Shown piece after piece: positions 16,677-26,159 of a stretch of 41,547 nt of DNA. This DNA comes from Psychrobacillus vulpis (GTDB lineage Bacteria; Bacillota; Bacilli; Bacillales_A; Planococcaceae). The position numbers and the translations under genes are program-made. The notes beneath the pieces were generated by a model. It was not told the DNA's origin and did no database searches. It saw only the letters and a list, made by a program, of their open reading frames with translations. Numbering within the stretch: the first letter of the stretch is position 1; each line of letters opens with the position of its first letter. The stretch spans positions 1 to 41,547 of the forward strand of contig NZ_VDGI01000027.1 of NCBI RefSeq assembly GCF_006861825.1, written 5' to 3'.

Positions 16677-16766
16677 TTAGAATTTATTATTATTTAGAAA
16701 CTGGGTAGTTTTGTCGATAATAAGTATGACGCATAGAAACATTTTAATACTTTTCAATTGTTTCAT
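16677..16766 (-). pseudogene. Decayed copy of the VWA-TIG gene 5' end
   Basis: A 29-codon minus-strand frame starts MKQLKSIKMFLCVILII, closely matching the start of the VWA-TIG protein (MKLLKTIKFALIAILII). At the DNA level TTGAAAA, TATTAAA and CTTATTATCG are shared in the same positions, and similarity continues weakly upstream of the ATG (AGTTCA boxes). After the signal peptide hydrophobic core the likeness stops and the frame ends at 16677. This is best read as a truncated duplicate, not a functional gene. Confidence 0.55.
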
Positions 16767-17912
<1,146 letters not shown>

Positions 17913-17929
17913 ATGTGAGGCATCTTTCT

Positions 17930-19093
17930 ATGAATATTAGAGAAACTTTTTTACCTTATGGAAAGCAACAATTAGATGATCAAGACATAGAAGCAGTTGT
18001 AGATGTGCTTAAAGGAAGTTTTTTAACTACTGGTCCAGCGATTGATGAATTTGAACGAAAAGTTGCAGCTTATGTAGGAGCTGAATACGCTGTTGCCTTT
18101 TCTAATGGAACAGCTGCTCTTCACGGAGCGTGTTTTGCAGCAGGGATTGGTGAGGGGGATGAAGTAATTACTACACCAATGACATTTGCTGCAAGTGCTA
18201 ACTGTGTATTATATCAAAATGGAACTGTCGTTTTTGCTGACATTGACCCTCGTACATATAATATAGATCCAGAAGAAATAAGAAAAAAAATAACCATAAA
18301 TACGAAAGCCATTATTCCTGTTCATTTTACTGGGCAACCAGTAGATCTGGATTCTATTCATAAAATTGCTAAGGAATATAATTTAATTGTTATTGAAGAT
18401 GCAGCTCATGCTATTGGTGCTACATATAAAGGACGAAACATTGGTTCAATATCAGATATGACTATGTTTAGCTTCCATCCTGTTAAGCATGTAACAACAG
18501 GTGAGGGTGGCATGATTACAACAAACAGTAAGGAACTCTACGAGAAGCTAAAACAATTCCGTTCTCATGGAATCACCAGAAATTCAAAGCAGATGCTTGA
18601 AAATCACGGACCATGGTATTACGAAATGCAATTTCTTGGCTATAATTACCGTATGACTGATATTCAAGCGGCACTCGGATCTAGTCAGATGGACAAACTA
18701 GATACATTCATTGCAAAAAGAAAAGGATTTGTGAAAACGTACAATCAATCCTTTAACAATATGCCTGAAGTCATTGTTCCACATCAGTCTTCTGATGGGG
18801 AGTCGAGCTGGCACTTATATATTCTCAAGTTGAATTTAGACTTATTAAAAGGTACAAGGAAAAAAATCTTCGAAGCTTTACTACAGCGAAATATAGGAGT
18901 AAATGTTCATTACATTCCAATTCATCTACTTCCTTACTATCAGGAATTAGGGTATAAGAAGGGTTCTTTACAGAATGCAGAACAGTTATATGAAGAAATT
19001 ATTACATTACCACTTTTTCCTGCTATGACTGTAAAAGATGTGATGGATGTGATTGAGGCTGTGAAGGTCGTAATAGAGGAGTATAGGAAATGA
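17930..19093 (+). CDS. pseC: PseC, PLP-dependent aminotransferase of pseudaminic acid synthesis
   Basis: A 387-residue DegT/DnrJ/EryC1-family aminotransferase. It converts the PseB product to UDP-4-amino-4,6-dideoxy-N-acetyl-beta-L-altrosamine. Seen: FSNGTAALHGA (PLP phosphate site), VIEDAAHAIGA (Asp to the pyridine N), and FHPVKHVTTGEGG with the Schiff-base lysine. ATG 17930 is preferred over an upstream in-frame start inside pseB because GTGAGG lies nine bases ahead and PseC homologues begin near IRETFLPYGKQQLDDQDI. The stop overlaps pseF by four bases. Confidence 0.94.
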   Translation: MNIRETFLPYGKQQLDDQDIEAVVDVLKGSFLTTGPAIDEFERKVAAYVGAEYAVAFSNGTAALHGACFAAGIGEGDEVITTPMTFAASANCVLYQNGTVVFADIDPRTYNIDPEEIRKKITINTKAIIPVHFTGQPVDLDSIHKIAKEYNLIVIEDAAHAIGATYKGRNIGSISDMTMFSFHPVKHVTTGEGGMITTNSKELYEKLKQFRSHGITRNSKQMLENHGPWYYEMQFLGYNYRMTDIQAALGSSQMDKLDTFIAKRKGFVKTYNQSFNNMPEVIVPHQSSDGESSWHLYILKLNLDLLKGTRKKIFEALLQRNIGVNVHYIPIHLLPYYQELGYKKGSLQNAEQLYEEIITLPLFPAMTVKDVMDVIEAVKVVIEEYRK

Positions 19094-19833
19094 ATGAACC
19101 CATTAAGGTAGTTGCTATTATTCAGGCTAGAATGGGTTCAACCCGTCTTCCAGGAAAAATTCTAAAAAAAGTGAAGGATAAAACATTGCTTGAAATACAA
19201 CTGGAACGTCTAAATTATTCTTCTCTTATTCATCAAATTATTGTTGCAACAACAACATTAGAGCAAGATGATTTAATCGTTAATTTGTGTAACCAGTTGA
19301 ATATTGATTGTTATCGTGGTTCGGAAGAAGATGTTTTGTCACGTTACTATGAAGCAGCAATGGAGTTCAATGCAAACGTAATTGTCAGACTAACATCAGA
19401 TTGTCCACTTATTGATCCAACTATTGTTGATGAAGTGATTACCTCTTTTATAGAACAGCAAGATTCGATTGATTATGTTTCTAATACTCTTGTTAGAACT
19501 TATCCAAGAGGATTGGATGTAGAAGTCTTCTCTTTTGATGCATTACAGAGGGCTAATGATCAAGCAAATTTGCAACAAGATCGCGAGCATGTAACTGCTT
19601 ATTTTTATTCAAATCCTGACTTATTTAGAATTGAACATATTAAGAGCAATCTGGATTATAGCAATTTTCGATGGACAGTTGATACTCCAGAGGATTTAGA
19701 ATTGATCCATCGAATATTAAATGAGCTATATGATGATGACAACATATTTTATATGGGTGATGTTTTAAATTTGTTAACTGTGCATCCAAAGTGGAGAGAA
19801 ATCAATGCTCATATCGAACAAAAGAAGTTATAG
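19090..19833 (+). CDS. pseF: Pseudaminic acid cytidylyltransferase (PseF role, SpsF-type)
   Basis: A 247-residue nucleotidyltransferase expected to charge pseudaminic acid with CTP, the last step of the pathway. It begins with IIQARMGSTRLPGKIL, the nucleotide-binding motif of the SpsF/CMP-sugar synthetase family, and shows RLTSDCPLIDP near residue 98. The QARMGSTRLPGK form is SpsF-like, not the PARGGSKRIP of classical NeuA/PseF. The role is therefore inferred from family and from being the only such enzyme in an otherwise complete pse operon. The ATG overlaps the pseC stop. Confidence 0.8.
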   Translation: MNEPIKVVAIIQARMGSTRLPGKILKKVKDKTLLEIQLERLNYSSLIHQIIVATTTLEQDDLIVNLCNQLNIDCYRGSEEDVLSRYYEAAMEFNANVIVRLTSDCPLIDPTIVDEVITSFIEQQDSIDYVSNTLVRTYPRGLDVEVFSFDALQRANDQANLQQDREHVTAYFYSNPDLFRIEHIKSNLDYSNFRWTVDTPEDLELIHRILNELYDDDNIFYMGDVLNLLTVHPKWREINAHIEQKKL

Positions 19834-19844
19834 GTCGTGATTAA

Positions 19845-20924
19845 ATGAAAGTTGTCATTAGAACTGACGCCTCAATTGAAATTGGTACCGGGCATGTGAT
19901 GAGGTGTGTAACACTCGCGAAACAGTTGAGAAATAGAGGGGCAACTGTTACTTTCGTATGCAGAGATTTTCCTGGAAATAGCATAAAATTTATAGAAAGG
20001 GAAGAATTTGACGTTGTGTCATTATCCTGTGAAGAAAAACAAGACAATGTTCAATGGGTAAAGTTAAATTGGCAGCAAGATGCTGATGACACCAAATCTA
20101 TTTTAAAAGGACTTTGCAATGAGACTGATTTGCTAGTCGTTGATCATTATGGAATAGACATTCAGTGGGAAGCAGAAGTTAGATTGTTTGTAAGCAAAAT
20201 AATGGTGATTGATGACCTAGCTGATCGAAAGCACGAGTGTGATTTGTTATTAGATCAAAACTATTACCTAGACAAAGAAAGACGGTACATGGGCCTGGTA
20301 CCAAACAATTGTGTTCAGATGCTTGGTCCTGATTATTTATTACTTAGAGAAGAGTTTATCGAAACAGTAAAGATATCAAGAGAAAGAACAGGGCAAATTA
20401 GAAACATTCTCATTTTTTTCGGAGGTACGGATCCAACTGGTGAAACTATAAAGGTACTTGATGCCATAAAACAAATGGCATTAAGTGGCATAGAGATAAA
20501 TGTTGTTGTAGGAACAGCAAATCCGAATGTAGAAAAAGTTAAAAAAATATGCTCCCAAATGGTTAATACGAATTTCTTTTGTCAAATTAGTAATATGGCA
20601 GAGTTAATGAATATGGCAGATCTTGCAATTGGAGCAGGTGGTTCTACAACGTGGGAAAGATGCTTATTAGGATTACCTGCAATTACAGTAACAATAGCAG
20701 ATAATCAGCAAGAATTGACAGAAGTTATAGCAAATCAGGGAGCCATTATTAATTTAGGCGATATATCCGAATTTACAAAAGAATCAATTCAAAATGTTAT
20801 GCTAGAATTACTTCAAAATCAAGAAAAAGTTAAATTGATGTCAGAAAAATGCGCAGAATTCGTTAGTGTTAGTTCGGTAAAAAAACGGCAAGTAATACGG
20901 AAAGTCATGGAGCTGTTGTTATGA
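19845..20924 (+). CDS. pseG: PseG, UDP-sugar hydrolase of pseudaminic acid synthesis
   Basis: A 359-residue GT-B-like hydrolase that removes UDP from UDP-2,4-diacetamido-2,4,6-trideoxy-beta-L-altropyranose. The N-terminus carries the catalytic-loop motif IEIGTGHVMRC (His in GHVMRC). VVDHYGID is near residue 102, LIFFGGTDPTGE near 188 and GAGGSTTWERCLLGLP near 265, as expected for the UDP site. It lies 11 bases after pseF and overlaps pseH by four bases. Confidence 0.92.
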   Translation: MKVVIRTDASIEIGTGHVMRCVTLAKQLRNRGATVTFVCRDFPGNSIKFIEREEFDVVSLSCEEKQDNVQWVKLNWQQDADDTKSILKGLCNETDLLVVDHYGIDIQWEAEVRLFVSKIMVIDDLADRKHECDLLLDQNYYLDKERRYMGLVPNNCVQMLGPDYLLLREEFIETVKISRERTGQIRNILIFFGGTDPTGETIKVLDAIKQMALSGIEINVVVGTANPNVEKVKKICSQMVNTNFFCQISNMAELMNMADLAIGAGGSTTWERCLLGLPAITVTIADNQQELTEVIANQGAIINLGDISEFTKESIQNVMLELLQNQEKVKLMSEKCAEFVSVSSVKKRQVIRKVMELLL

Positions 20925-21478
20925 ATATAAATAAATTAGTAAAGTTGAAGGATGTAACTGAAAATGATTTACCACTCTTATTCAAATGGCGTAACCAAGA
21001 ATTTATAAGAGAAGTAATGTACAATTCTGGAATAATCTCTTGGGAACAACATATCCAGTGGTTTCAAGGTTTGAAGAACAATGATAATAAAACAACTAAA
21101 ATTTTTTATTTTGATAGTGTTCCTTACGGAGTATTGAATATTACAAATATTGATTCGAAAAATAACTCTTGCGAATGGGGTTTTTATATTGGAAATTCTG
21201 AAGCACCTAAAGGGATGGGGACAATTTTAGGTTTTACAAGTTTAAACTACATTTTTAGAGAAATGAAGATTCGTAAAATTTCTGCTGAAGTGTTGGATTA
21301 TAATATTAAAAGTATCCATTTCCATTTGAAATTAGGTTTTACACAAGAAGGGAAACTAAGAGAACATATTTTAAGAAATGATACATATTTAGATATTCTC
21401 TTGTATGGTTTATTTGCCTCGGAATGGGAGGAGAAGTCCTCAAATATAAAAACAATTATAGAGGGGAGATTAATATGA
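20921..21478 (+). CDS. pseH: PseH, N-acetyltransferase of pseudaminic acid synthesis
   Basis: A 185-residue GNAT-family enzyme expected to acetylate the 4-amino group of the PseC product with acetyl-CoA. Seen: the FKWRNQEFIREVMYNS opening typical of PseH, WGFYIGN, the acetyl-CoA loop region APKGMGTILGFTSLNYIF, and the C-terminal RKISAEVLDYN...FHLKLGF block. Both ends overlap neighbours by ATGA, so pseG, pseH and pseI are translationally coupled. Confidence 0.9.
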   Translation: MNINKLVKLKDVTENDLPLLFKWRNQEFIREVMYNSGIISWEQHIQWFQGLKNNDNKTTKIFYFDSVPYGVLNITNIDSKNNSCEWGFYIGNSEAPKGMGTILGFTSLNYIFREMKIRKISAEVLDYNIKSIHFHLKLGFTQEGKLREHILRNDTYLDILLYGLFASEWEEKSSNIKTIIEGRLI

Positions 21479-22524
21479 ATAGCATTAATGTATCAGGAGT
21501 TCAAATTGGTAAAGAACATAAACCTTTTATCATAGCCGAAATGTCAGGCAATCATAATCAGTCGTTAGAGCGTGCATTAGAAATTGTAGAGGCTGCCGCA
21601 AAAACTGGAGCACATGCTCTTAAAATCCAGACATATACTGCTGATACAATGACATTGAACATTGAAAATCCAGATTTTAAGATAAATGACGAGAATAGTC
21701 TGTGGAATGGGCAAAATTTATATCAGCTATACCAACAAGCATATACTCCTTGGGAATGGCACAAGCCGATTTTTGATCGTGCACGAGAATTAGGAATGAT
21801 CCCATTTAGCACCCCATTTGATGAAACTGCTGTAGATTTTCTAGAAGAACTGGATGTGCCAATATATAAAATAGCATCATTCGAAAATACTGATATTCCC
21901 TTAATAAAAAAAGTAGCTTCTACCGGGAAACCTATGATTGTTTCTACCGGAATGGCGACGATAGAAGAGTTAGAAGAGACTGTGCTTGCAGCACGTGAAG
22001 CAGGGTGCAAAGATTTGATTTTGCTTAAATGTACAAGTACTTATCCGGCAACCCCAGAAAATACGAATATCTCAACAATTCCTCATATGGGGGATTTATT
22101 TGGCGTTCAAGTTGGATTATCAGATCATACGATGGGGACTGGAGTAGCGGTGGCAAGTGTAGCTTTGGGTGCGACCGTGATTGAGAAACATTTTACCTTG
22201 TCCAGAGAAGATGGTGGAGTAGATTCGGCTTTTTCGATGGAACCGGATGAAATGAGAGCTCTTGTAGTGGACACTGAAAGAGCATGGCAGGCGATGGGAG
22301 TAGTCACATACGGTCCTACAGAAAAAGAAAAAGCATCATTAAAATTTAGAAGATCTATTTATGCAGCAGCAGATATCAAGGATGGGGAAGTATTCACAAA
22401 GGACAATATTAAAGTCATCCGACCTGGCTATGGTCTTGCACCAAAGTATTATGAACAAGTCCTTGGAAATAAGGCGAAAAGTGAGTTGAAAGCTGGATCA
22501 CCCCTGACATATAGGGATATTTAA
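21475..22524 (+). CDS. pseI: PseI, pseudaminic acid synthase
   Basis: A 349-residue NeuB-family synthase. It condenses 2,4-diacetamido-2,4,6-trideoxy-L-altrose with phosphoenolpyruvate. The TIM barrel has IAEMSGNHNQSLERALEIVE, ALKIQTYTADTMTL (TADTMT marks PseI over sialic acid synthases), LKCTSTYPA, GLSDHTMG and EKHFTLSR. A C-terminal SAF/antifreeze-like domain begins at about residue 285 (RRSIYAAADIKDGE). ATG 21475 is chosen, since GAGGGGAG lies ahead and an earlier in-frame start lies within pseH. It is the last gene of the operon. Confidence 0.95.
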   Translation: MNSINVSGVQIGKEHKPFIIAEMSGNHNQSLERALEIVEAAAKTGAHALKIQTYTADTMTLNIENPDFKINDENSLWNGQNLYQLYQQAYTPWEWHKPIFDRARELGMIPFSTPFDETAVDFLEELDVPIYKIASFENTDIPLIKKVASTGKPMIVSTGMATIEELEETVLAAREAGCKDLILLKCTSTYPATPENTNISTIPHMGDLFGVQVGLSDHTMGTGVAVASVALGATVIEKHFTLSREDGGVDSAFSMEPDEMRALVVDTERAWQAMGVVTYGPTEKEKASLKFRRSIYAAADIKDGEVFTKDNIKVIRPGYGLAPKYYEQVLGNKAKSELKAGSPLTYRDI

Positions 22525-22613
22525 AGAGAATGCAAGAAAAAGAATTAGAGATAAGAATTAATGCTTTTTATTACTAATAATGTAAATTTTATTATGTAAT
22601 TTGAAATGATAAC

Positions 22614-22640
22614 TTAATATTAATTTGCCCTAGTCGATAT
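22614..22640 (+). promoter_or_regulatory. SigD-type promoter of flaG-fliD-fliS-fliT
   Basis: TTAA at 22614-22617, a 15-base spacer, then GTCGATAT at 22633-22640 (seven of eight of the SigD -10). It lies 41 bases before flaG. Confidence 0.7.
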
Positions 22641-22680
22641 ATAAGTTAAGAAATATATATTACAAGGGGAGAAGTATCAT

Positions 22681-23058
22681 ATGGTTAATCGAATTTCTGA
22701 CACTGCTATAAATGGTGCTCAATACAGTGTGCCCCAGAAAAAAGAGGATTTTGTGGGTGCTGTTGACACTTTTATGCCAGTCTCATTTCAAGCAGAAACT
22801 CATCCCATGGGTAATGTTTCAGCTGAAACATTACCAGCAGAAAAAGCTAGAAAAATGACAGAAAGCATGAACAAATTTTTAGAAACCACAAACACAGAAT
22901 TAAGATTTGAGTTCCATAAAGAACTAAAAGAATACTATGTAACCTTAGTGGATTCCAAAACACACGAAGTGGTAAAAGAAGTTCCTTCCAAAAAATTAAT
23001 GGATATGTACGCAGCAATGAAAGATTTTGTAGGATTCTTTGTAGACGAGAAAATCTAG
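22681..23058 (+). CDS. flaG: FlaG family protein
   Basis: A 125-residue cytoplasmic protein of the FlaG family (YvyC in B. subtilis). The conserved C-terminal half shows LRFEFHKELKEYYVTLVDSKTHEVVKEVPSKK split over residues 75-110, with the typical VKEVPSKKLMDMYAAM end. The N-terminal half is variable. FlaG influences filament length in some bacteria, but its mechanism is unclear. The fliD ribosome site overlaps its stop codon. Confidence 0.9.
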   Translation: MVNRISDTAINGAQYSVPQKKEDFVGAVDTFMPVSFQAETHPMGNVSAETLPAEKARKMTESMNKFLETTNTELRFEFHKELKEYYVTLVDSKTHEVVKEVPSKKLMDMYAAMKDFVGFFVDEKI

Positions 23059-23073
23059 GAGGTTGATGAGTTC

Positions 23074-24573
23074 ATGCGTTTAAGTGGATTAGCAAGTGGT
23101 ATGGATACAGAAACAATTATTAAAGATTTAATGAAAGCGGAACGAATGCCGCTTACTAAGATTACACAAAAGAAACAAACCTTGCAGTGGCAATTAGACA
23201 GTTATCGTGCAGTAAATAGAAAGTTGCAAGAATTCAGCCAAAAGACATTTGACAATATAATTATGTCTAATTCGTTCAGAGCAAAAAAAATGGAGATTTC
23301 AGCTCCAAACGATGTATCAATTAGCAATAAGAATTCGACAAGTGATTTTACAGGTACAATTAAAGTGGATCAGTTAGCGAAAAACTCCACGATGCATGGT
23401 TCTGAAATAACGGGAGCAGTAGGGCAGTCGGCAAATAAAACGTTGACGGAACTAGGTATCACTGGAACTGAAATCACAATTGACGCAATAGATGAGAATG
23501 GGGTAATTAAGCCGGGTAAAATGTTAACATTCGCTTCGACAGATAAATTGTCAGATGTACTGAACAAAATCAATAAAGAGACAGGTGTAAATGCTTTTTT
23601 TGATTCAAAAACTGGCAAAATTGCAATGACAACAAAACTTGGTGGCGCAACTGGCAATAATGATGAAATCCAAGTGAGCGGTGATCTTGGTGCTAGTTTA
23701 GGGTTGAATGGTCAGCCTGTTACTTCTGGACAAAATGCAATATTTAGTATAAATGGATTAGAAATGGAACGTTCAACCAACACGTTTGAGGTCAATGGAT
23801 TTGAGTTCACACTCAAAGAGGCTAATTCAAAGGAGATTAATTTTGCATCTAAGCCGGACACGGAAGCTGTTTTAGAGACCGTCGTAAAATTTGTGGATGA
23901 TTATAATAAGCTGATGGAAGAGTTGAATGGTCTAGTTAGAGAATCCAAATACCGTTCGTTTCAACCTCTTTCTACAGAAGAAAAAGCTGCTATGTCAGAA
24001 AAAGAAATCGAACTATGGGAAGAAAAAGCGAAAAGCGGATTGCTTCGTAATGATCCAATGATTTCTGGAATGGTAACAAAGATGCGTTCGGCACTTATGG
24101 GTTCTGTTGAAGGTTTAGGTTCACTAAAAGAGATTGGAATAGGATCAACAACTGGTAAATATGCTTGGCAGGATAACGGCAAGCTGGTTATCAACGAGGA
24201 TAAGTTAAAAGAAGCTATCAATGCTGATCCAGACAAAGTTCATAAATTATTTGCACAAACTGGAGACCCTGCAAACCCTACAAAACCTGGTGAAATAGTA
24301 GGTGAACAAGGATTTGCACAGCGACTCAAGGCTCTTACCGACATAACTATAAAAGAGATTAGTAAGCGAGCGGGAAGTGCTGGTTCTACAAATGCATCAT
24401 TTACTATGGGACGTAGTTTGGATGAAATGAACAAACAAATGGATCGCTATGAAGACCGCATGAAAAAGGTGGAAGATCGATACTGGAGACAATTTAATGC
24501 GATGGAAAATGCAATTCAGAGAGCAAACGCACAATCTGCGCAGTTGATGAATTCCTTAGGAGGTGGGGCTTAA
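23074..24573 (+). CDS. fliD: FliD, filament cap protein
   Basis: A 499-residue hook-associated protein 2, exported to the filament tip where it folds incoming flagellin. The N-terminus LSGLASGMDTETIIKDLMKAERMPL is the FliD signature, here cited in part. FSINGLEMERSTNTFEVNG is in the middle, and a long C-terminal coiled coil follows (DEMNKQMDRYEDRMKKVEDR, ending NAQSAQLMNSLGGG). AGGAGG lies 11 bases before the ATG. Confidence 0.95.
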   Translation: MRLSGLASGMDTETIIKDLMKAERMPLTKITQKKQTLQWQLDSYRAVNRKLQEFSQKTFDNIIMSNSFRAKKMEISAPNDVSISNKNSTSDFTGTIKVDQLAKNSTMHGSEITGAVGQSANKTLTELGITGTEITIDAIDENGVIKPGKMLTFASTDKLSDVLNKINKETGVNAFFDSKTGKIAMTTKLGGATGNNDEIQVSGDLGASLGLNGQPVTSGQNAIFSINGLEMERSTNTFEVNGFEFTLKEANSKEINFASKPDTEAVLETVVKFVDDYNKLMEELNGLVRESKYRSFQPLSTEEKAAMSEKEIELWEEKAKSGLLRNDPMISGMVTKMRSALMGSVEGLGSLKEIGIGSTTGKYAWQDNGKLVINEDKLKEAINADPDKVHKLFAQTGDPANPTKPGEIVGEQGFAQRLKALTDITIKEISKRAGSAGSTNASFTMGRSLDEMNKQMDRYEDRMKKVEDRYWRQFNAMENAIQRANAQSAQLMNSLGGGA

Positions 24574-24977
24574 TAATAATCACCCTCTACAGTGTAGCAA
24601 GAAGGTCAATTTTTTGATGCGAATCGATAAAGGAATCTGGTAGGGGCTTTTCCTCGATACGGAGTTGGCAATAAGTATTGATTGGATTTTAAGGAAATCA
24701 TGTTCTATGCAGTGACATTTACTTAGTTTGATTTGGTAAGAATCCCTTATTCATCCTTTTAATTAGGAAAAGTAAGAGATTCTTTTCCTGTTTTTGAGAT
24801 AATCATCTATTCTTCTATACAGGCACTCAACAAAACTAGATTGGAATTTGTGGAGACTCGTTGCAGGAGACAAGTTAAACACAATAAAGAAAAATCACAA
24901 TTAGGTATTTTATCGTAATTTGTAGAACAAAAGTATAGAATATAGTTAGAAGTTCTTACAAAAGGAGTTGTATCATA
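24574..24977. other. Gene-free stretch between fliD and fliS
   Basis: No convincing coding frame on either strand. It contains the terminator at 24738-24795. Beyond that I see only AT-rich sequence and the fliS ribosome site AAAGGAG (24961-24967). In B. subtilis fliD and fliS are adjacent, so this 404-base spacer is unusual. Confidence 0.6.
24738..24795 (+). terminator. Terminator between fliD and fliS
   Basis: AAGAATC then CTTA (24738-24749) pairs with TAAG then GATTCTT (24773-24784), with one mismatch between the blocks. CCTTTT/AGGAAAAG can pair inside, and a T-rich tail follows. Confidence 0.65.
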
Positions 24978-25376
24978 TTGGCAGCACAATCAGTCCATCA
25001 AGCTTATCAAAATAATAGTGTGAGCACTGCTTCACCTGGTGAATTAACGTTAATGCTTTATAATGGATGTCTAAAATTTTTAGGAAAAGCAAAAGTTGCT
25101 ATAAATGAGAATAGCATTCAAGAAAAAAACGTTAATTTGCAAAAGGCTCAGAAAATTATTCAAGAGCTCATGGTGACACTGAATATGAATATTGAAATTT
25201 CCAAGTCTATGATGCAAATGTATGAATATATGAACCATCGCCTAATCGAAGCAAATATCCAAAATGACGTGAAAATTATTGAGGAAGTAGAACAGTATGT
25301 TCTAGAATTCCGTGATACTTGGAAACAGCTTATTCAGTTAAATCGTCAAAAGCAATTCACTGGAGACCAAGCATAA
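24978..25376 (+). CDS. fliS: FliS, flagellin export chaperone
   Basis: A 132-residue four-helix protein that binds the C-terminus of flagellin in the cytoplasm and keeps it export-ready. The family pattern is clear: YQNNSVSTASPGELTLMLYN at residues about 10-29, then LYNGCLKFLGKAK and EYMNHRLIEANIQNDVKIIEEV. The start is TTG with AAAGGAG ten bases ahead. Its stop overlaps the fliT ATG by one base (TAATG). Confidence 0.93.
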   Translation: MAAQSVHQAYQNNSVSTASPGELTLMLYNGCLKFLGKAKVAINENSIQEKNVNLQKAQKIIQELMVTLNMNIEISKSMMQMYEYMNHRLIEANIQNDVKIIEEVEQYVLEFRDTWKQLIQLNRQKQFTGDQA

Positions 25377-25735
25377 TGAGTGTAGTGGAAGATTTATTAG
25401 TAGCTTCTGAAGCTCTTCTGGTACATCTAGATACAATTCCGTCAGAAGACAAGCGTGATGAGTTTATTGAGCGAATTGAAGTTTTATTAGATGAACGTGA
25501 AAACTTCATTCGAGTACTCTCTAACTTAAAGGAATTTAATCTTGAAAATGATACTTTAAAAGACCGTGTAATAGAACTTGATAAAGATGTTATCAATAGA
25601 TTAAATAAAGTAATGTCAGTTATCAAAGGAGATATTAGTGAGCTACAGCAAATGAAACGTCGAGAAAAATCTTATTCTAACCCTTATGCAGCAACACAAA
25701 CTATTGATGGAATATATTTTGATAATAAGAAATGA
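25376..25735 (+). CDS. fliT: FliT-like flagellar chaperone
   Basis: A 119-residue helical protein directly after fliS. It resembles the Bacillus FliT family: a long heptad-rich helix (EFIERIEVLLDERENFIRVL) and a second helical segment (LDKDVINRLNKVMSVIKGDI), with a short polar tail. FliT keeps the cap protein FliD soluble for export. Sequence signature is weak for this family, so the call leans on position. ATG 25376 is used; an earlier in-frame start lies inside fliS without a ribosome site. Confidence 0.78.
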   Translation: MSVVEDLLVASEALLVHLDTIPSEDKRDEFIERIEVLLDERENFIRVLSNLKEFNLENDTLKDRVIELDKDVINRLNKVMSVIKGDISELQQMKRREKSYSNPYAATQTIDGIYFDNKK

Positions 25736-25780
25736 AAAAAAGACCGACTTTTAAATAATGAAGCCGGTCTTTTTATTTTT
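25736..25780 (+). terminator. Terminator after fliT
   Basis: AAAAAGACCG (25737-25746) pairs with CGGTCTTTTT (25766-25775), with CTT/AAG inside, and a further T run. It closes the flaG-fliD-fliS-fliT region. Confidence 0.9.
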
Positions 25781-26159
25781 AGATAGTTATTGCAGAAATC
25801 CTTAAGGCAAATGTATCAGTTAATGTGCCAAATATATTTTAAGCCATATTAGCTCTTAGATTGGATGGTTTTCTGAATACATCTAGATGTGTTTGAATCA
25901 TATTAATATCTCCAATCGCCAGAGGGTAAGAATGATTTAGATTAGGCATAATTTTTACAGTGGTATTTTCTGATTAATTTCAAGTGTAATCAAACTATAA
26001 TTTATGTCGGTTACTGTCATTTAAACTGAATAATTAACATATAACCAGACTATAATTGAAGGTGTTATTTCCCAGGGAATATCTTTCCAAAATTAATAGT
26101 GAGATAACAGTAGATAAGTGATATGATTAGATTAATAGTAAAATAGGAGGAGGGTCTAT
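25781..26159. other. Gene-poor stretch between fliT and the NlpC/P60 gene
   Basis: No long coding frame. It holds one doubtful minus-strand mini-frame (25839-25901) and two near-identical boxes, AAACTATAATTTATG near 25993 and AGACTATAATTGAAG near 26047, that contain TATAAT and could be -10 elements. No matching -35 is clear. The AGGAGGAGGG at about 26145-26154 belongs to the next gene. Confidence 0.45.
25839..25901 (-). CDS. Doubtful 20-residue small ORF
   Basis: A minus-strand frame MIQTHLDVFRKPSNLRANMA with a TTGGAG ribosome-like site about eight bases ahead. The same frame is open upstream to another ATG at 25949, which has no ribosome site. I do not recognise it. It could be a short protein, a decayed gene end, or chance. 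Confidence 0.2.
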   Translation of the reverse strand: MIQTHLDVFRKPSNLRANMA

